Below, piece by piece: positions 1-8,472 of a stretch of DNA of 64,000 nt. The notes under the pieces were generated by a model. It had not been told where the DNA came from. It ran no database searches and saw only the letters and a program-made list of their open reading frames with translations. Source of the stretch: B1 sp034439755 (GTDB lineage: Bacteria; Bacteroidota; Bacteroidia; UKL13-3); assembly GCA_034439755.1 (NCBI GenBank), contig JAWXAZ010000098.1, forward strand, positions 74,334-138,333, written 5' to 3'. How positions within the stretch are numbered: position 1 is the stretch's first letter; each line of letters opens with the position of its first letter. A program made the position numbers and the translations under genes.

Positions 1-59
1 TCTTGTGCCATGGCTGCACTAGAGAATAGTAAGGCCGCTAAAAATAATTTTATTTTCAT
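1..59 (-). CDS. Exported protein, N-terminal signal peptide only (partial)
   Basis: A minus-strand ATG at position 59 opens a frame that runs off the left edge and reads MKIKLFLAALLFSSAAMAQ. This is a textbook Sec signal peptide: short basic N-region, hydrophobic core, and an AMA-Q signal peptidase I site. The mature protein lies outside the window, so its function cannot be given. The gene is downstream of and co-oriented with secDF, but a strong terminator at 171-201 separates them, so it probably has its own promoter. Confidence 0.6.
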   Translation of the reverse strand, partial: MKIKLFLAALLFSSAAMAQ

Positions 60-170
60 ATCTTCAAAGTATTTGTGCAAAAATGGTTTAGTATACTTGG
101 TTTGCCAAGTTTTGGCCTTTGTTTTTATTCGCATTGGTTCGGCCAGTGTTCAGTATAGCGCACAAAAAAA

Positions 171-201
171 GCCCTTGCTTTTGGGCAAGGGCTTTTTTTT
201 T
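171..201. terminator. Bidirectional intrinsic terminator
   Basis: An 8-bp perfect stem (GCCCTTGC / GCAAGGGC) with a 6-nt loop is flanked by seven A on the left and nine T on the right. It can therefore stop transcription from either direction. On the minus strand it lies just past the secDF stop codon and is the likely secDF terminator. Confidence 0.85.
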
Positions 202-214
202 AAATAGCTATAAA

Positions 215-3163
215 TTATTGTTTATTCTTTTTGTCAAAGTCAACCACAATTGGTGTTGCAATTCCAATAGAAGAATAGGTACCGAAGAAAATACCGATTA
301 ACAAGGCGAAGGTAAATCCTTTGATAACTTCACCACCAAAGATGAATAATACCAAGGCTACCATAAACACGGTTAAAGAAGTAATGATGGTTCTGTTTAA
401 GGTTTTCCTTAACGCGTTATTGATAATAAGTTGTTTGTTGGTTTCGTGGTGGTGCGTTCCTAAGAACTCACGTACACGGTCGAACACAACCACCGTATCA
501 TTAATGGAGAAACCAATAATGGTTAAGATTGCTGCAATAAAGTTTTGATCAACCTCCATGGCAAAAGGCAAAATGCCATCAAAGATTGAGTAGAAACTCA
601 ACATCATTAAAACGTCGTGAGCCAATGCAATAGTTGCACCTAAGGCATACTGCCATTTTTTGAATCGGATCAAAACGTAAAGGCCAATTCCAAATAGGGC
701 AATAATTGCCGCCCAAATTGAAGAAACTTTAATGTCGTTTGCAATGGTTGGTCCAACGCGATTTGAGCTCATGATCTCAAATTTTTGACCCATGCCTTCA
801 AATCCTTCTTTTAATTTTGACTCAACTTTTTCTGCTGCTTCAGCTGTTTGGTCGTCAATTAAGTAGGTGGTTGTAATTTTAAATTTATTGTCTGAACCAA
901 CAGTTTTTACTTCTGGTGCGCTACCAAAAACTTTGGTTAATCCGCCTCTAATATCATCGTTGGTAACTTTAGCATCTAATTGAACGATGTACGTCCAACC
1001 ACCTTTAAAATCTACCCCTAAGGTAAATCCTTTGGTAAACATAGAGAATAAACCAATGGCGATGATTATACCCGAAATAGTGTAAAATTTGAAACGACTT
1101 TTTACAAAATCAAAGTTAATGTTGTGGAAAGCTTTTTCTGAGAAAGAGCGAGAGTATTTTACAATAGTACCTTTGTCTAATTGCCATTCTGTAATTACAC
1201 GTGTTAATAATACAGCAGTAAACATAGAAGAGATAATACCAATGATTAAGGTAATAGCAAATCCTTGAACCGGACCAGTTCCAAATGTATACAATACAAA
1301 ACCGGCAAGTAAGGTTGTTAAGTTAGAGTCGATGATAGAGGATGCTGCATGTTGGTATCCGTCTGTGATAGCGTTTTTAAGACTTCTAGCCCCATTCAAT
1401 TCATCTTTGATACGTTCGTTGATTAGCACGTTTGCATCTACAGCCATACCAATGGTTAATACAATACCAGCAATACCTGGTAAAGTAAGTGCTGCGCCTA
1501 AACTGGCCAATACACCTATAATAAAGAACACGTTAATTAATACTGCAAAATCTGCAACAAAACCAGAGTTGTTATAATAAACAACCATGAAAATTAAGAT
1601 AATTACGGTGGCAATGATCATACTCCACATACCAGAGCTAATTGCTTCGGCACCCAAAGTTGGTCCAACTACTGCTTCTTCCACAATACGGGTTGGTGCA
1701 GGTAATTTACCACTCTTTAAAATGTTTGCTAAGTCGCCCGCTTCTTCATTGGTAAAGCTACCAGAGATGGAAGAACGGCCATTTGGAATTTCACTTTGTA
1801 CATTAGGAGATGAGTAAACAACATCATCTAACACAATGGCAACAGAGTGACCAATATTATTCTTTGTTAAGTTTTTCCAGATTTTAGCACCTTCGCCATT
1901 CATTGACATCGATACTTCTACCGAACCAGTTTGAGAGATATCTCTTCTAGCATCGGTTACTTTATCGCCCGTTAAAGAGGCAGAACCATCTCTAGCAGTT
2001 TTTAATGCGTGTAAAATTACACCTTGTTGATTTTCGCCAATGCCTTTGTATTCCCAAGCAAATTTGATGTTGCCAGGCAATGCCATTTTCACTTCTGGGC
2101 GAGCCAATAGCGCGTTAATTTTAGCGGTGTCTTTCACTAAAGCTGTTCCACAAGATGATCCTTTTGCAACCAACATTCCTTTGTCGTCTGCGTAAGGTTG
2201 TAGGTAAGCAAATAGTGGATTTTCTTTGGCAAACTCTTCAAAAGATTTTTCTGCACTTTTAGAAGCAGTATCTTTTTTGCTGGTATCTGCAGCAGCAGTT
2301 GCAGAACTTAATCCTGCCAATGCACTGGTAGTAGAATTTGTATCAGCAGCTGCAATGGCAGTATCCACAGTTGTTTTACCAACTAAGTTTACTTTTTTAA
2401 GCACATCGTTTGCGGCAGAAATGTATTTAAAAGCTTCTGGGTTATCAAAAGTTTCGTAGAACTCAAGTTTAGCAGAACCTTGTAATAATTTACGCACACG
2501 AGCCGGATTATCAACACCAGGTAACTCAACCAAAATTCTACCGCTACCCTCTAGTTTTTGAATGTTTGGTTGTGTTACACCAAATTTATCAATACGAGCA
2601 CGTAAGATTTGGAAAGAGCGATCAATGGCTTGATTTGCTTCTTCTCTAATGTAGGTAATTACCTCTTCGTTGGTAGAAGCTAATTTGATTCTATCGCGGT
2701 TGCTTGGGTTTACAAAAATTGCAGATAATTTAGCCTCTGGTGCTACCTCGTTAAACGCTTCTGCAAATAAAGTCACAAAATCTTTCTGACTAGATTTCAT
2801 GCTTTCGCGTGCATTTTCGATTGCTTGGTTAAACTTTGCATCAGGGTTGTTGTTCGACAATCCCCTTAACAAATCTGCTAATGATACCTCTAGGGTTACA
2901 TTCATACCACCTTGTAAATCGAGACCTAAGTTAAGTTCTCTTTCTTTACATTGTAGGTAAGTGAATTTTTTAATCCCTAAAAAATTGTAAACCGGAATCC
3001 GGGAAACCGAATCTAGGTAATTACGTTCTAACTCGGCATTGCCGTTGGCCTGCTCTTTGGCATCCTTTTCAATCATGTAAGTTTTCCATGTGAATGATAA
3101 CTGGAAGATACTTACCAGGACCAAAGCGATGGTAAAAAACTTAACTGCTCCTTTGCTTTTCAT
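215..3163 (-). CDS. secDF: Fused protein translocase subunit SecDF
   Basis: A 982-aa fusion of SecD and SecF, the proton-driven accessory subunits that help pull exported proteins through SecYEG at the inner membrane. An N-terminal membrane helix (about residues 8-25) is followed by the SecD signature GLDLQGG (residues 80-86) and a large periplasmic domain. A SecD membrane block follows. The SecF half carries GVDFKGG near residue 719 and its own helices ending near the C terminus. An Ala/Thr/Asp-rich low-complexity insert lies at about residues 270-310. The fusion is the usual arrangement in Bacteroidota. The gene stands alone, with an intrinsic terminator just downstream. Start is ATG at 3163. 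Confidence 0.95.
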   Translation of the reverse strand: MKSKGAVKFFTIALVLVSIFQLSFTWKTYMIEKDAKEQANGNAELERNYLDSVSRIPVYNFLGIKKFTYLQCKERELNLGLDLQGGMNVTLEVSLADLLRGLSNNNPDAKFNQAIENARESMKSSQKDFVTLFAEAFNEVAPEAKLSAIFVNPSNRDRIKLASTNEEVITYIREEANQAIDRSFQILRARIDKFGVTQPNIQKLEGSGRILVELPGVDNPARVRKLLQGSAKLEFYETFDNPEAFKYISAANDVLKKVNLVGKTTVDTAIAAADTNSTTSALAGLSSATAAADTSKKDTASKSAEKSFEEFAKENPLFAYLQPYADDKGMLVAKGSSCGTALVKDTAKINALLARPEVKMALPGNIKFAWEYKGIGENQQGVILHALKTARDGSASLTGDKVTDARRDISQTGSVEVSMSMNGEGAKIWKNLTKNNIGHSVAIVLDDVVYSSPNVQSEIPNGRSSISGSFTNEEAGDLANILKSGKLPAPTRIVEEAVVGPTLGAEAISSGMWSMIIATVIILIFMVVYYNNSGFVADFAVLINVFFIIGVLASLGAALTLPGIAGIVLTIGMAVDANVLINERIKDELNGARSLKNAITDGYQHAASSIIDSNLTTLLAGFVLYTFGTGPVQGFAITLIIGIISSMFTAVLLTRVITEWQLDKGTIVKYSRSFSEKAFHNINFDFVKSRFKFYTISGIIIAIGLFSMFTKGFTLGVDFKGGWTYIVQLDAKVTNDDIRGGLTKVFGSAPEVKTVGSDNKFKITTTYLIDDQTAEAAEKVESKLKEGFEGMGQKFEIMSSNRVGPTIANDIKVSSIWAAIIALFGIGLYVLIRFKKWQYALGATIALAHDVLMMLSFYSIFDGILPFAMEVDQNFIAAILTIIGFSINDTVVVFDRVREFLGTHHHETNKQLIINNALRKTLNRTIITSLTVFMVALVLFIFGGEVIKGFTFALLIGIFFGTYSSIGIATPIVVDFDKKNKQ

Positions 3164-3447
3164 TGTATATTTCTGATTCTATATTAAAATTCAATTATTT
3201 TTACTCTAAATAAGGAAGGTAGAAAGTGGTATTTACAAACCTCCTAATCCATATTCAAAGGCTGGCAAATATAAGAGGTGCAGGCACTAAATGCAAAAAA
3301 CATTAAAAATATTGAAAATCAGGCCAATATGGTTTTTTTGACCATTTTTTTTGAATTTACTGACTCGATTTGTACAATCTGTGGGTAAATGTAGTCGGGA
3401 AATACACTTTGTAAGCATAGTTTCGTTAACTCAAAAATCGGGAATTT

Positions 3448-4068
3448 ATGGAAAATCAAGGATTAAGTTTATTTGATATGATTTTAAAGGGTGGGGTCGT
3501 TATGGTTCCCATCGGAATTTTGTCTATTTTAAGTATCTATTTTATTATAGAACGCGCTATTTATATAAACAATGCTTTTAAATTGGAGACAAATTTCATG
3601 AACAACATCAAGGATTTGTTGGGCAAAGGAGATATTAAAGCAGCAAAAGCGTATTGCCAAAGAATTAATACACCAATTAGTAGGGTTATAGAAAAAGGTG
3701 TTAACCGCATTGGCAAGCCCATCAAAGATATTGAGAGTGCCATGGAAAGTGTAGGCGGATTGGAAACAGATAAATTGGAGAAGAACTTAGGTTTCTTAGG
3801 ACTTACAGCTGGTATTGCTCCCATGTTGGGTTTCATTGGTACCATTTCTGGTATCATCAAAATATTTTATAATATTTCTGTAAGCGATAATATTAGCATA
3901 GGCATTATTGCAGGTGGATTATACGAAAAGATGATTACCTCGGGAGCTGGACTTATAGTTGGGGTGTTGGCCTATACTGGTTATCACCTTTTAAATAGCC
4001 GCATTGATAGGTTCAGCCATAAAATGCAAGCTACTGCGGTAGACTTTATTGATGTGTTGGAAAGCTAA
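3448..4068 (+). CDS. exbB: MotA/TolQ/ExbB-family proton channel protein
   Basis: A 206-aa inner-membrane protein of the ExbB/TolQ family. It has one helix near residues 15-32, a cytoplasmic loop, and the family core of two helices at about 115-140 and 160-185, including the conserved LGFLGLTAGIAPMLGFIGT-type segment. With ExbD (20 bp downstream) it would form the proton channel that energises TonB-dependent uptake or a Tol-like system. No tonB is adjacent, so the partner is not identifiable; gliding-motor GldL/M proteins are longer and differ. Start ATG at 3448, preceded by a 284-bp divergent gap from secDF in which I see no convincing promoter. Confidence 0.88.
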   Translation: MENQGLSLFDMILKGGVVMVPIGILSILSIYFIIERAIYINNAFKLETNFMNNIKDLLGKGDIKAAKAYCQRINTPISRVIEKGVNRIGKPIKDIESAMESVGGLETDKLEKNLGFLGLTAGIAPMLGFIGTISGIIKIFYNISVSDNISIGIIAGGLYEKMITSGAGLIVGVLAYTGYHLLNSRIDRFSHKMQATAVDFIDVLES

Positions 4069-4089
4069 TCATAAAACCAAGAAGAAAGT

Positions 4090-4491
4090 ATGAATTTTAG
4101 AAGGAAAAAGCGGTTTGAGGCAGAGGTAGCAACCTCTTCGCTTAACGACATCATGTTTTTCTTGTTGCTGTTTTTTCTTATTGTTTCTACGGTTGCCAAC
4201 CCAAGCGTGATAAAAGTATTGTTGCCAAAAGCAAACAACAACCAAACGCTTAATAAAAAGCAAGTAACCCTTACCATTAATAAGAGCAAGGAATACTATT
4301 TAAATGATAAGCTAATTGTGCCAGCTAATTTAGAAGAAGCGGTTAAAAAGGAAACGCTGGGTTTGGCCGATCCAACCATTGTTTTGCGCATGGATGCGGA
4401 GTTAACCATTCAGGATTTAGTGGATATTTTGGCCACTGGAACAAAATTAAAAGTACGTGTGGTTATGGCTACGCAGCCTGCCGGCAATTAA
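4090..4491 (+). CDS. exbD: Biopolymer transport protein ExbD/TolR
   Basis: A 133-aa ExbD/TolR protein. It has a short cytoplasmic N terminus rich in Arg/Lys, a single membrane helix at about residues 18-38 that begins with the family motif LNDIMFFLL (the Asp is the conserved proton-carrying residue), and a periplasmic domain. It lies 21 bp after exbB in the same direction, so the two are almost certainly one operon. Its stop codon abuts the convergent uridine kinase gene with no spacer. Confidence 0.9.
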   Translation: MNFRRKKRFEAEVATSSLNDIMFFLLLFFLIVSTVANPSVIKVLLPKANNNQTLNKKQVTLTINKSKEYYLNDKLIVPANLEEAVKKETLGLADPTIVLRMDAELTIQDLVDILATGTKLKVRVVMATQPAGN

Positions 4492-5127
4492 TTATCCTTC
4501 TTGCGAAATGCTCTGCTTGTTGTAAAGAAAGTCGGAAATCACTTGCAAACTGTTGTTAAAGTGCGTGTTGTTATTGATAATTAAATCGGCTTGTGCCATA
4601 AAAGGTAATAGGTATTTTCTATACGATGGCAGCACATGATTTTTCCATTGGTACAACACAAAGTCTTCGTTAATATTTCTTTCTGCTACATCGCGTTTTA
4701 GCCTTCTTTCTAAGGCTATTTCTTCCTCTGCGCTAATAAATATTTTGAGGTCGAATTGCTTAAAAATGCGCTCATAATAAAAGATAAACAAACCCTCGCA
4801 AACGATGATAGGCGCAGGATTAAAGGTTAGCAAATCGCCTTTTTGATTCTTGTGTTGAAAGCGATACTCGTGGCGGTAAATGGTTTCATTTTTATGGAGT
4901 CTCGATAAATCTTCTGCAAATGCATCTAAATCTACACATTCTGGCAGGTCAAAATTGATGTGGCCGTTTTCATCTAATTGGTGTTCAAAGGCCAGTTTAT
5001 AATAATTGTCTTGCGATACAATGCACAATTGTTTTTCCGAAAACCGTTCCTTTAACGCATTTAGAAACGAAGTTTTACCGCTGGCACTGCCTCCAGAAAT
5101 GCCTACCAAAAATGGTTTGTCTCTCAT
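4492..5127 (-). CDS. udk: Uridine kinase
   Basis: A 211-aa P-loop nucleoside kinase that phosphorylates uridine/cytidine to UMP/CMP in pyrimidine salvage. The Walker A motif GGSASGKTS lies within the first 20 residues, and the SQDNYY segment and RRLKRD lid motif characteristic of Udk follow. I place the start at ATG 5127 (MRDKPF). The frame is open further upstream to a TTG at 5166, but the intervening residues look like non-coding leader. Convergent with exbD, end to end. Confidence 0.88.
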   Translation of the reverse strand: MRDKPFLVGISGGSASGKTSFLNALKERFSEKQLCIVSQDNYYKLAFEHQLDENGHINFDLPECVDLDAFAEDLSRLHKNETIYRHEYRFQHKNQKGDLLTFNPAPIIVCEGLFIFYYERIFKQFDLKIFISAEEEIALERRLKRDVAERNINEDFVLYQWKNHVLPSYRKYLLPFMAQADLIINNNTHFNNSLQVISDFLYNKQSISQEG

Positions 5128-5217
5128 TTGGGGTGTAAAATTAAGAATATTAGCGGGCCGAACCAAATCTTTGCGTTAAATTAAATTTACTTCATAATCA
5201 GAAACTTGTAAAACTAT

Positions 5218-5245
5218 GGAAACTTTTTACACAAAAATAGTTTCC
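5218..5245. promoter_or_regulatory. Inverted repeat, candidate TetR operator
   Basis: GGAAACT and AGTTTCC form a perfect 7-bp inverted repeat separated by 14 bp, about 47 bp upstream of the tetR-family start codon. The right arm overlaps the probable -33 element of the promoter. This is the expected position for an autoregulated TetR-type efflux operon. Assignment to this regulator is inference from position. Confidence 0.5.
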
Positions 5246-5271
5246 TGGTAATTTTATTGCAATTACTTTTG
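5241..5271 (+). promoter_or_regulatory. Probable promoter of the efflux operon
   Basis: TACTTTTG at 5264-5271 matches the Bacteroidota -7 consensus TAnnTTTG exactly. A weaker -33 (TTTC) lies 19-20 bp upstream. The start site would fall about 14 bp before the ATG at 5292. Confidence 0.6.
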
Positions 5272-5291
5272 TATGCGATAAAATAAAATAG

Positions 5292-5912
5292 ATGTCTGAA
5301 GAGGTAAAAAATAAGATTATTAAGGAGGCGGGAACATTGTTTTTGAAATACGGTTTCAAAAGCATTACCATGGACGATATAGCAAGAGAATTGGGTATTT
5401 CAAAGAAAACTTTATATCAATTTTTTGAAGATAAAAATAGTTTGGTAGACCAAGCAGTGATTGACCATATAATGGGCGAAGAGGCGGTATGCAATCAATT
5501 GAGTAATGAAGTAGAAAACCCGTTGGAGCGTATGTTGCTTATCACAGACTCCTTTAGTGATATCAAAAAGCAAATTAATCCTAGTGTATTATTCGATTTA
5601 AAAAAATATTTTAAGTCAACATGGGATCGGCTCAACCAGTTTAGAATTGAGTTTATTTACAACCAAATTCTCATCAATATATTAGAGGGTAAAAAGGCAG
5701 GTTATTACCACCAAGATTTAGATGAAAGTTTAATTGCCCGATTTTATATTCACTTAGTAGATTTTATGCTAAACCCAGATAACCACGGTAGTTTGGCGCA
5801 CGATTTTAAAACAGTGCACAACGAGATGATGAAGTATCATTTGCGTTCAATTTGCACAGAAAAGGGATTTGCCTATTTACATTCTAGCAAGATCTATCAA
5901 AATTTAATTTAA
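5292..5912 (+). CDS. TetR/AcrR-family transcriptional regulator
   Basis: A 206-aa regulator with an N-terminal TetR helix-turn-helix at about residues 25-50 (ITMDDIARELGISKKTLYQF). The C-terminal ligand-binding region is helical and family-variable. It is the first gene of an operon encoding a complete tripartite RND efflux pump, only 14 bp ahead of the TolC-like gene, so it very likely controls that pump. A palindromic operator candidate overlaps its promoter. The ligand cannot be predicted from the sequence. Confidence 0.9.
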   Translation: MSEEVKNKIIKEAGTLFLKYGFKSITMDDIARELGISKKTLYQFFEDKNSLVDQAVIDHIMGEEAVCNQLSNEVENPLERMLLITDSFSDIKKQINPSVLFDLKKYFKSTWDRLNQFRIEFIYNQILINILEGKKAGYYHQDLDESLIARFYIHLVDFMLNPDNHGSLAHDFKTVHNEMMKYHLRSICTEKGFAYLHSSKIYQNLI

Positions 5913-5926
5913 CACCACAACATTAC

Positions 5927-7270
5927 ATGAAAACCAAATCAGGAATTGCACTCATTTTTTTGCTTTTATTAGCAGATTTTGTTGGAGCGCAAGAAAATCA
6001 ATTTCAGAAATTTAGTTTAAAGGAAGCTGTTGATTTTGCCAAGAAATCTAACTATACGCTCCAGAATAACAAATTGGATGTGCTATCTAGTCAGAAAAAA
6101 GTAAACGAAATTATGGCAATGGGTTTGCCGCAGGTAAATGCAACTGGTAACTTAATTAACAATATAAAGATTCCGGTTCAGGTTGTACCAAATTTTTTGC
6201 AATCGGTTATGGGAGGTCCAGATAATTTGGAATTAGCTTTCTCTCGTCCTTTTACGAGTGGCTTTACCCTATCTGCCAATCAATTGTTATTTGATGGAAC
6301 ATTTTTCTTGGGCTTAAAGGCTTCAAAAGAATTTGTAAACCTATCTCAATTGAATTTTTCGAGAACTAAAATTGAAACAGAAGTAAATGTCTCAAAAGCA
6401 TATTACTTGTGTTTATTGTTAGATGCCAATGAAGAAATGATGGGTAAGAACATTGAGAGTTTAAATAAAACAAAATCTGATTTGGAGCAGTTTTATAAAA
6501 ACGGGTTTTCTGAAAAGGTAGATGTAGATAGGTTAACGCTTCAACTGTCGAACTTAAGTTTACAAAAGGATAAAATTCACGACCAAAGACGGATTGCAGC
6601 AATGGTGTTAAAATTACAAATGGGCATGCCTGTTTCCGATAGCATTATGCTTACAGATGGATTAGAAGATTTATACCAAACATCTAAAACAATGGCCATT
6701 GAAGAAAAGGCAAATTACAGTACCCGTATTGAGTATAAAATGTTGAAGCAACAATTGTCGCTAAGCGAGTTGGATAAAAGAAGATATGCAGTGGGCTATT
6801 TGCCATCATTGTTCCTTTTTGGCAATATTCAGAGAAATGCATTTGGTGATAATTTGGGTAGTTTATACGACAAGTTCTATCCAGGCACAAGTGTTGGATT
6901 AAGTATGAGCTTGCCTATTTTTGATGGTTTAAAGAAACACGCACAAACGCAGCAAGCCCGCATCGGAATTACCAAAACGGAGAACGACATTAAGAACTTT
7001 GAGAATGTAATTGATCAGCAAGTTTTCCAGTCTAAATCAAGTTACTTGAGAAGCAGTCAGCAAATAGAAATTCAAAGAGGGAATTTAAAATTGGCTCAGG
7101 AAATATATGAGCGTATGGATTTAAAATACAAAAATGGTGTTGGTTCAAGCCTAGAATTAACAACCGCTCAAACAGATTTAGAGAATGCCAGAACCAATTT
7201 TTTAACTACGGTTTATGAGTATTTTGTGGCAGAAATGGAACTTAGAAAATCTTTGGGTTTAATTAATTAA
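5927..7270 (+). CDS. TolC-family outer membrane efflux protein
   Basis: A 447-aa outer-membrane channel with a signal peptide ending near residue 21 (VGAQ). Two repeated halves of long alpha-helical coiled-coil segments alternate with short beta strands, the OEP/TolC pattern. TolC proteins form a trimeric barrel and tunnel that lets an RND pump expel substrates across the outer membrane. It sits between the TetR regulator and the membrane-fusion protein, with 31 bp to the latter, consistent with one transcript. Confidence 0.9.
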   Translation: MKTKSGIALIFLLLLADFVGAQENQFQKFSLKEAVDFAKKSNYTLQNNKLDVLSSQKKVNEIMAMGLPQVNATGNLINNIKIPVQVVPNFLQSVMGGPDNLELAFSRPFTSGFTLSANQLLFDGTFFLGLKASKEFVNLSQLNFSRTKIETEVNVSKAYYLCLLLDANEEMMGKNIESLNKTKSDLEQFYKNGFSEKVDVDRLTLQLSNLSLQKDKIHDQRRIAAMVLKLQMGMPVSDSIMLTDGLEDLYQTSKTMAIEEKANYSTRIEYKMLKQQLSLSELDKRRYAVGYLPSLFLFGNIQRNAFGDNLGSLYDKFYPGTSVGLSMSLPIFDGLKKHAQTQQARIGITKTENDIKNFENVIDQQVFQSKSSYLRSSQQIEIQRGNLKLAQEIYERMDLKYKNGVGSSLELTTAQTDLENARTNFLTTVYEYFVAEMELRKSLGLIN

Positions 7271-7301
7271 TAGATAAAAAAATTATTATATATAAAAGCA
7301 A

Positions 7302-8441
7302 ATGAAAAGAATCATAAACAGACTTTCTTTTATCCTTGGAATAGGAATTTTGATTTCATGTGGTGGATCAAATTCTTTGGAGGGTAAAAAGACCCAATTA
7401 GACAAGTTGAAAACGCAGCAGGCAGAAATTGCCTCACAAATTAAGACCGTTGAGGAGGAGATTGTAGCATTGGGAGATTCGGTGAATACGGGTTCCGAAA
7501 AAGTAAAATATGTGGCAGTAACCAAGCTTGGAGAGGAGACTTTTGATCATTATATTGATGTTCAGGGAAGGGTTGAAGGCGATCAAAATACTACGATTAG
7601 CGCAAGGGCGATGGCACCAGTTACACGTGTTTTAGTTGGCTCTGGATCCAACGTTAAAAAAGGTCAGGTTTTGGCCGAGTTAGATGGCGAAATTGTTTCG
7701 CGTCAAATTGAAGATTTAAAGGTTAGTTTAAATTTTGCCGCCGATATTTTTAAAAAGCAAAAGGCCTTATGGGAAAAGCAAGTGGGTACAGAAATTCAAT
7801 ATTTGAGTGCCAAGAATAACAAAGAATCTTTGGAGCAAAAATTGGCGACGTTGAACGAGAATTTTGACATGTATAAAATTAAATCGCCTATAAATGGAAC
7901 GGTAGATGAGGTGTTTTTAAAGATTGGTCAAAATGTAGCACCTGGCATTCCTTGTTTTAGGGTTGTTAATAATGGCGTATTGAAGGCTAAAGCAGATGTT
8001 TCTGAAACTTATGCGAGTCAAATTAAAGAAGGTAACATGGTAAAATTAATGTTCCCAGATTTAGAAAACCAGGAGGTGATTTCAACAGTGAGTTTTACTT
8101 CGCGTGTGATTAGTCAGATGAACCGTACATTTACTATAGAAGCTACTTTGCCAAGCGATAAAAACTTTATTCCAAATATGATTTGTATTTTTAGGGTGAA
8201 GGATTATCAATCGAAAGGAACCCTAGTTGTTCCAATTAATACCGTTCAAAAAACAGAAAATTCTTCTTACGTGGTAGTTGGTCAAATAGTAAATGGCAAG
8301 CAAGTGGCCGTTAAAAAGGAAGTTAAAGTTGGAAAAGTTTATCAGGGAAAAATTGAGGTTTTATCTGGTTTGGCTGTGGGTGATTTGTTAATCACAACAG
8401 GTTTTCAGGATTTGAACGATAACGAGCTGATTAAATTCTAA
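7302..8441 (+). CDS. RND efflux periplasmic adaptor (membrane fusion) lipoprotein
   Basis: A 379-aa adaptor. The N terminus is a lipoprotein signal with a lipobox (LISC-GGS, Cys near residue 20), so it is anchored in the inner membrane. A coiled coil of about residues 28-55 follows, then the biotinyl-lipoyl-like hairpin (VLAELDGEIVSRQI), an alpha hairpin and beta-barrel domains ending with the GLAVGDLLITTGF motif typical of HlyD/AcrA adaptors. It bridges the RND permease and TolC-like channel encoded on either side. Confidence 0.9.
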   Translation: MKRIINRLSFILGIGILISCGGSNSLEGKKTQLDKLKTQQAEIASQIKTVEEEIVALGDSVNTGSEKVKYVAVTKLGEETFDHYIDVQGRVEGDQNTTISARAMAPVTRVLVGSGSNVKKGQVLAELDGEIVSRQIEDLKVSLNFAADIFKKQKALWEKQVGTEIQYLSAKNNKESLEQKLATLNENFDMYKIKSPINGTVDEVFLKIGQNVAPGIPCFRVVNNGVLKAKADVSETYASQIKEGNMVKLMFPDLENQEVISTVSFTSRVISQMNRTFTIEATLPSDKNFIPNMICIFRVKDYQSKGTLVVPINTVQKTENSSYVVVGQIVNGKQVAVKKEVKVGKVYQGKIEVLSGLAVGDLLITTGFQDLNDNELIKF

Positions 8442-8472
8442 TTTGGTTTAAAAATGCATAATCAACATAAAA

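Noticed and set aside
10..207. Two plus-strand frames at the left edge
   Set aside because: They run through the bidirectional terminator and lie antisense to a signal peptide and secDF end.
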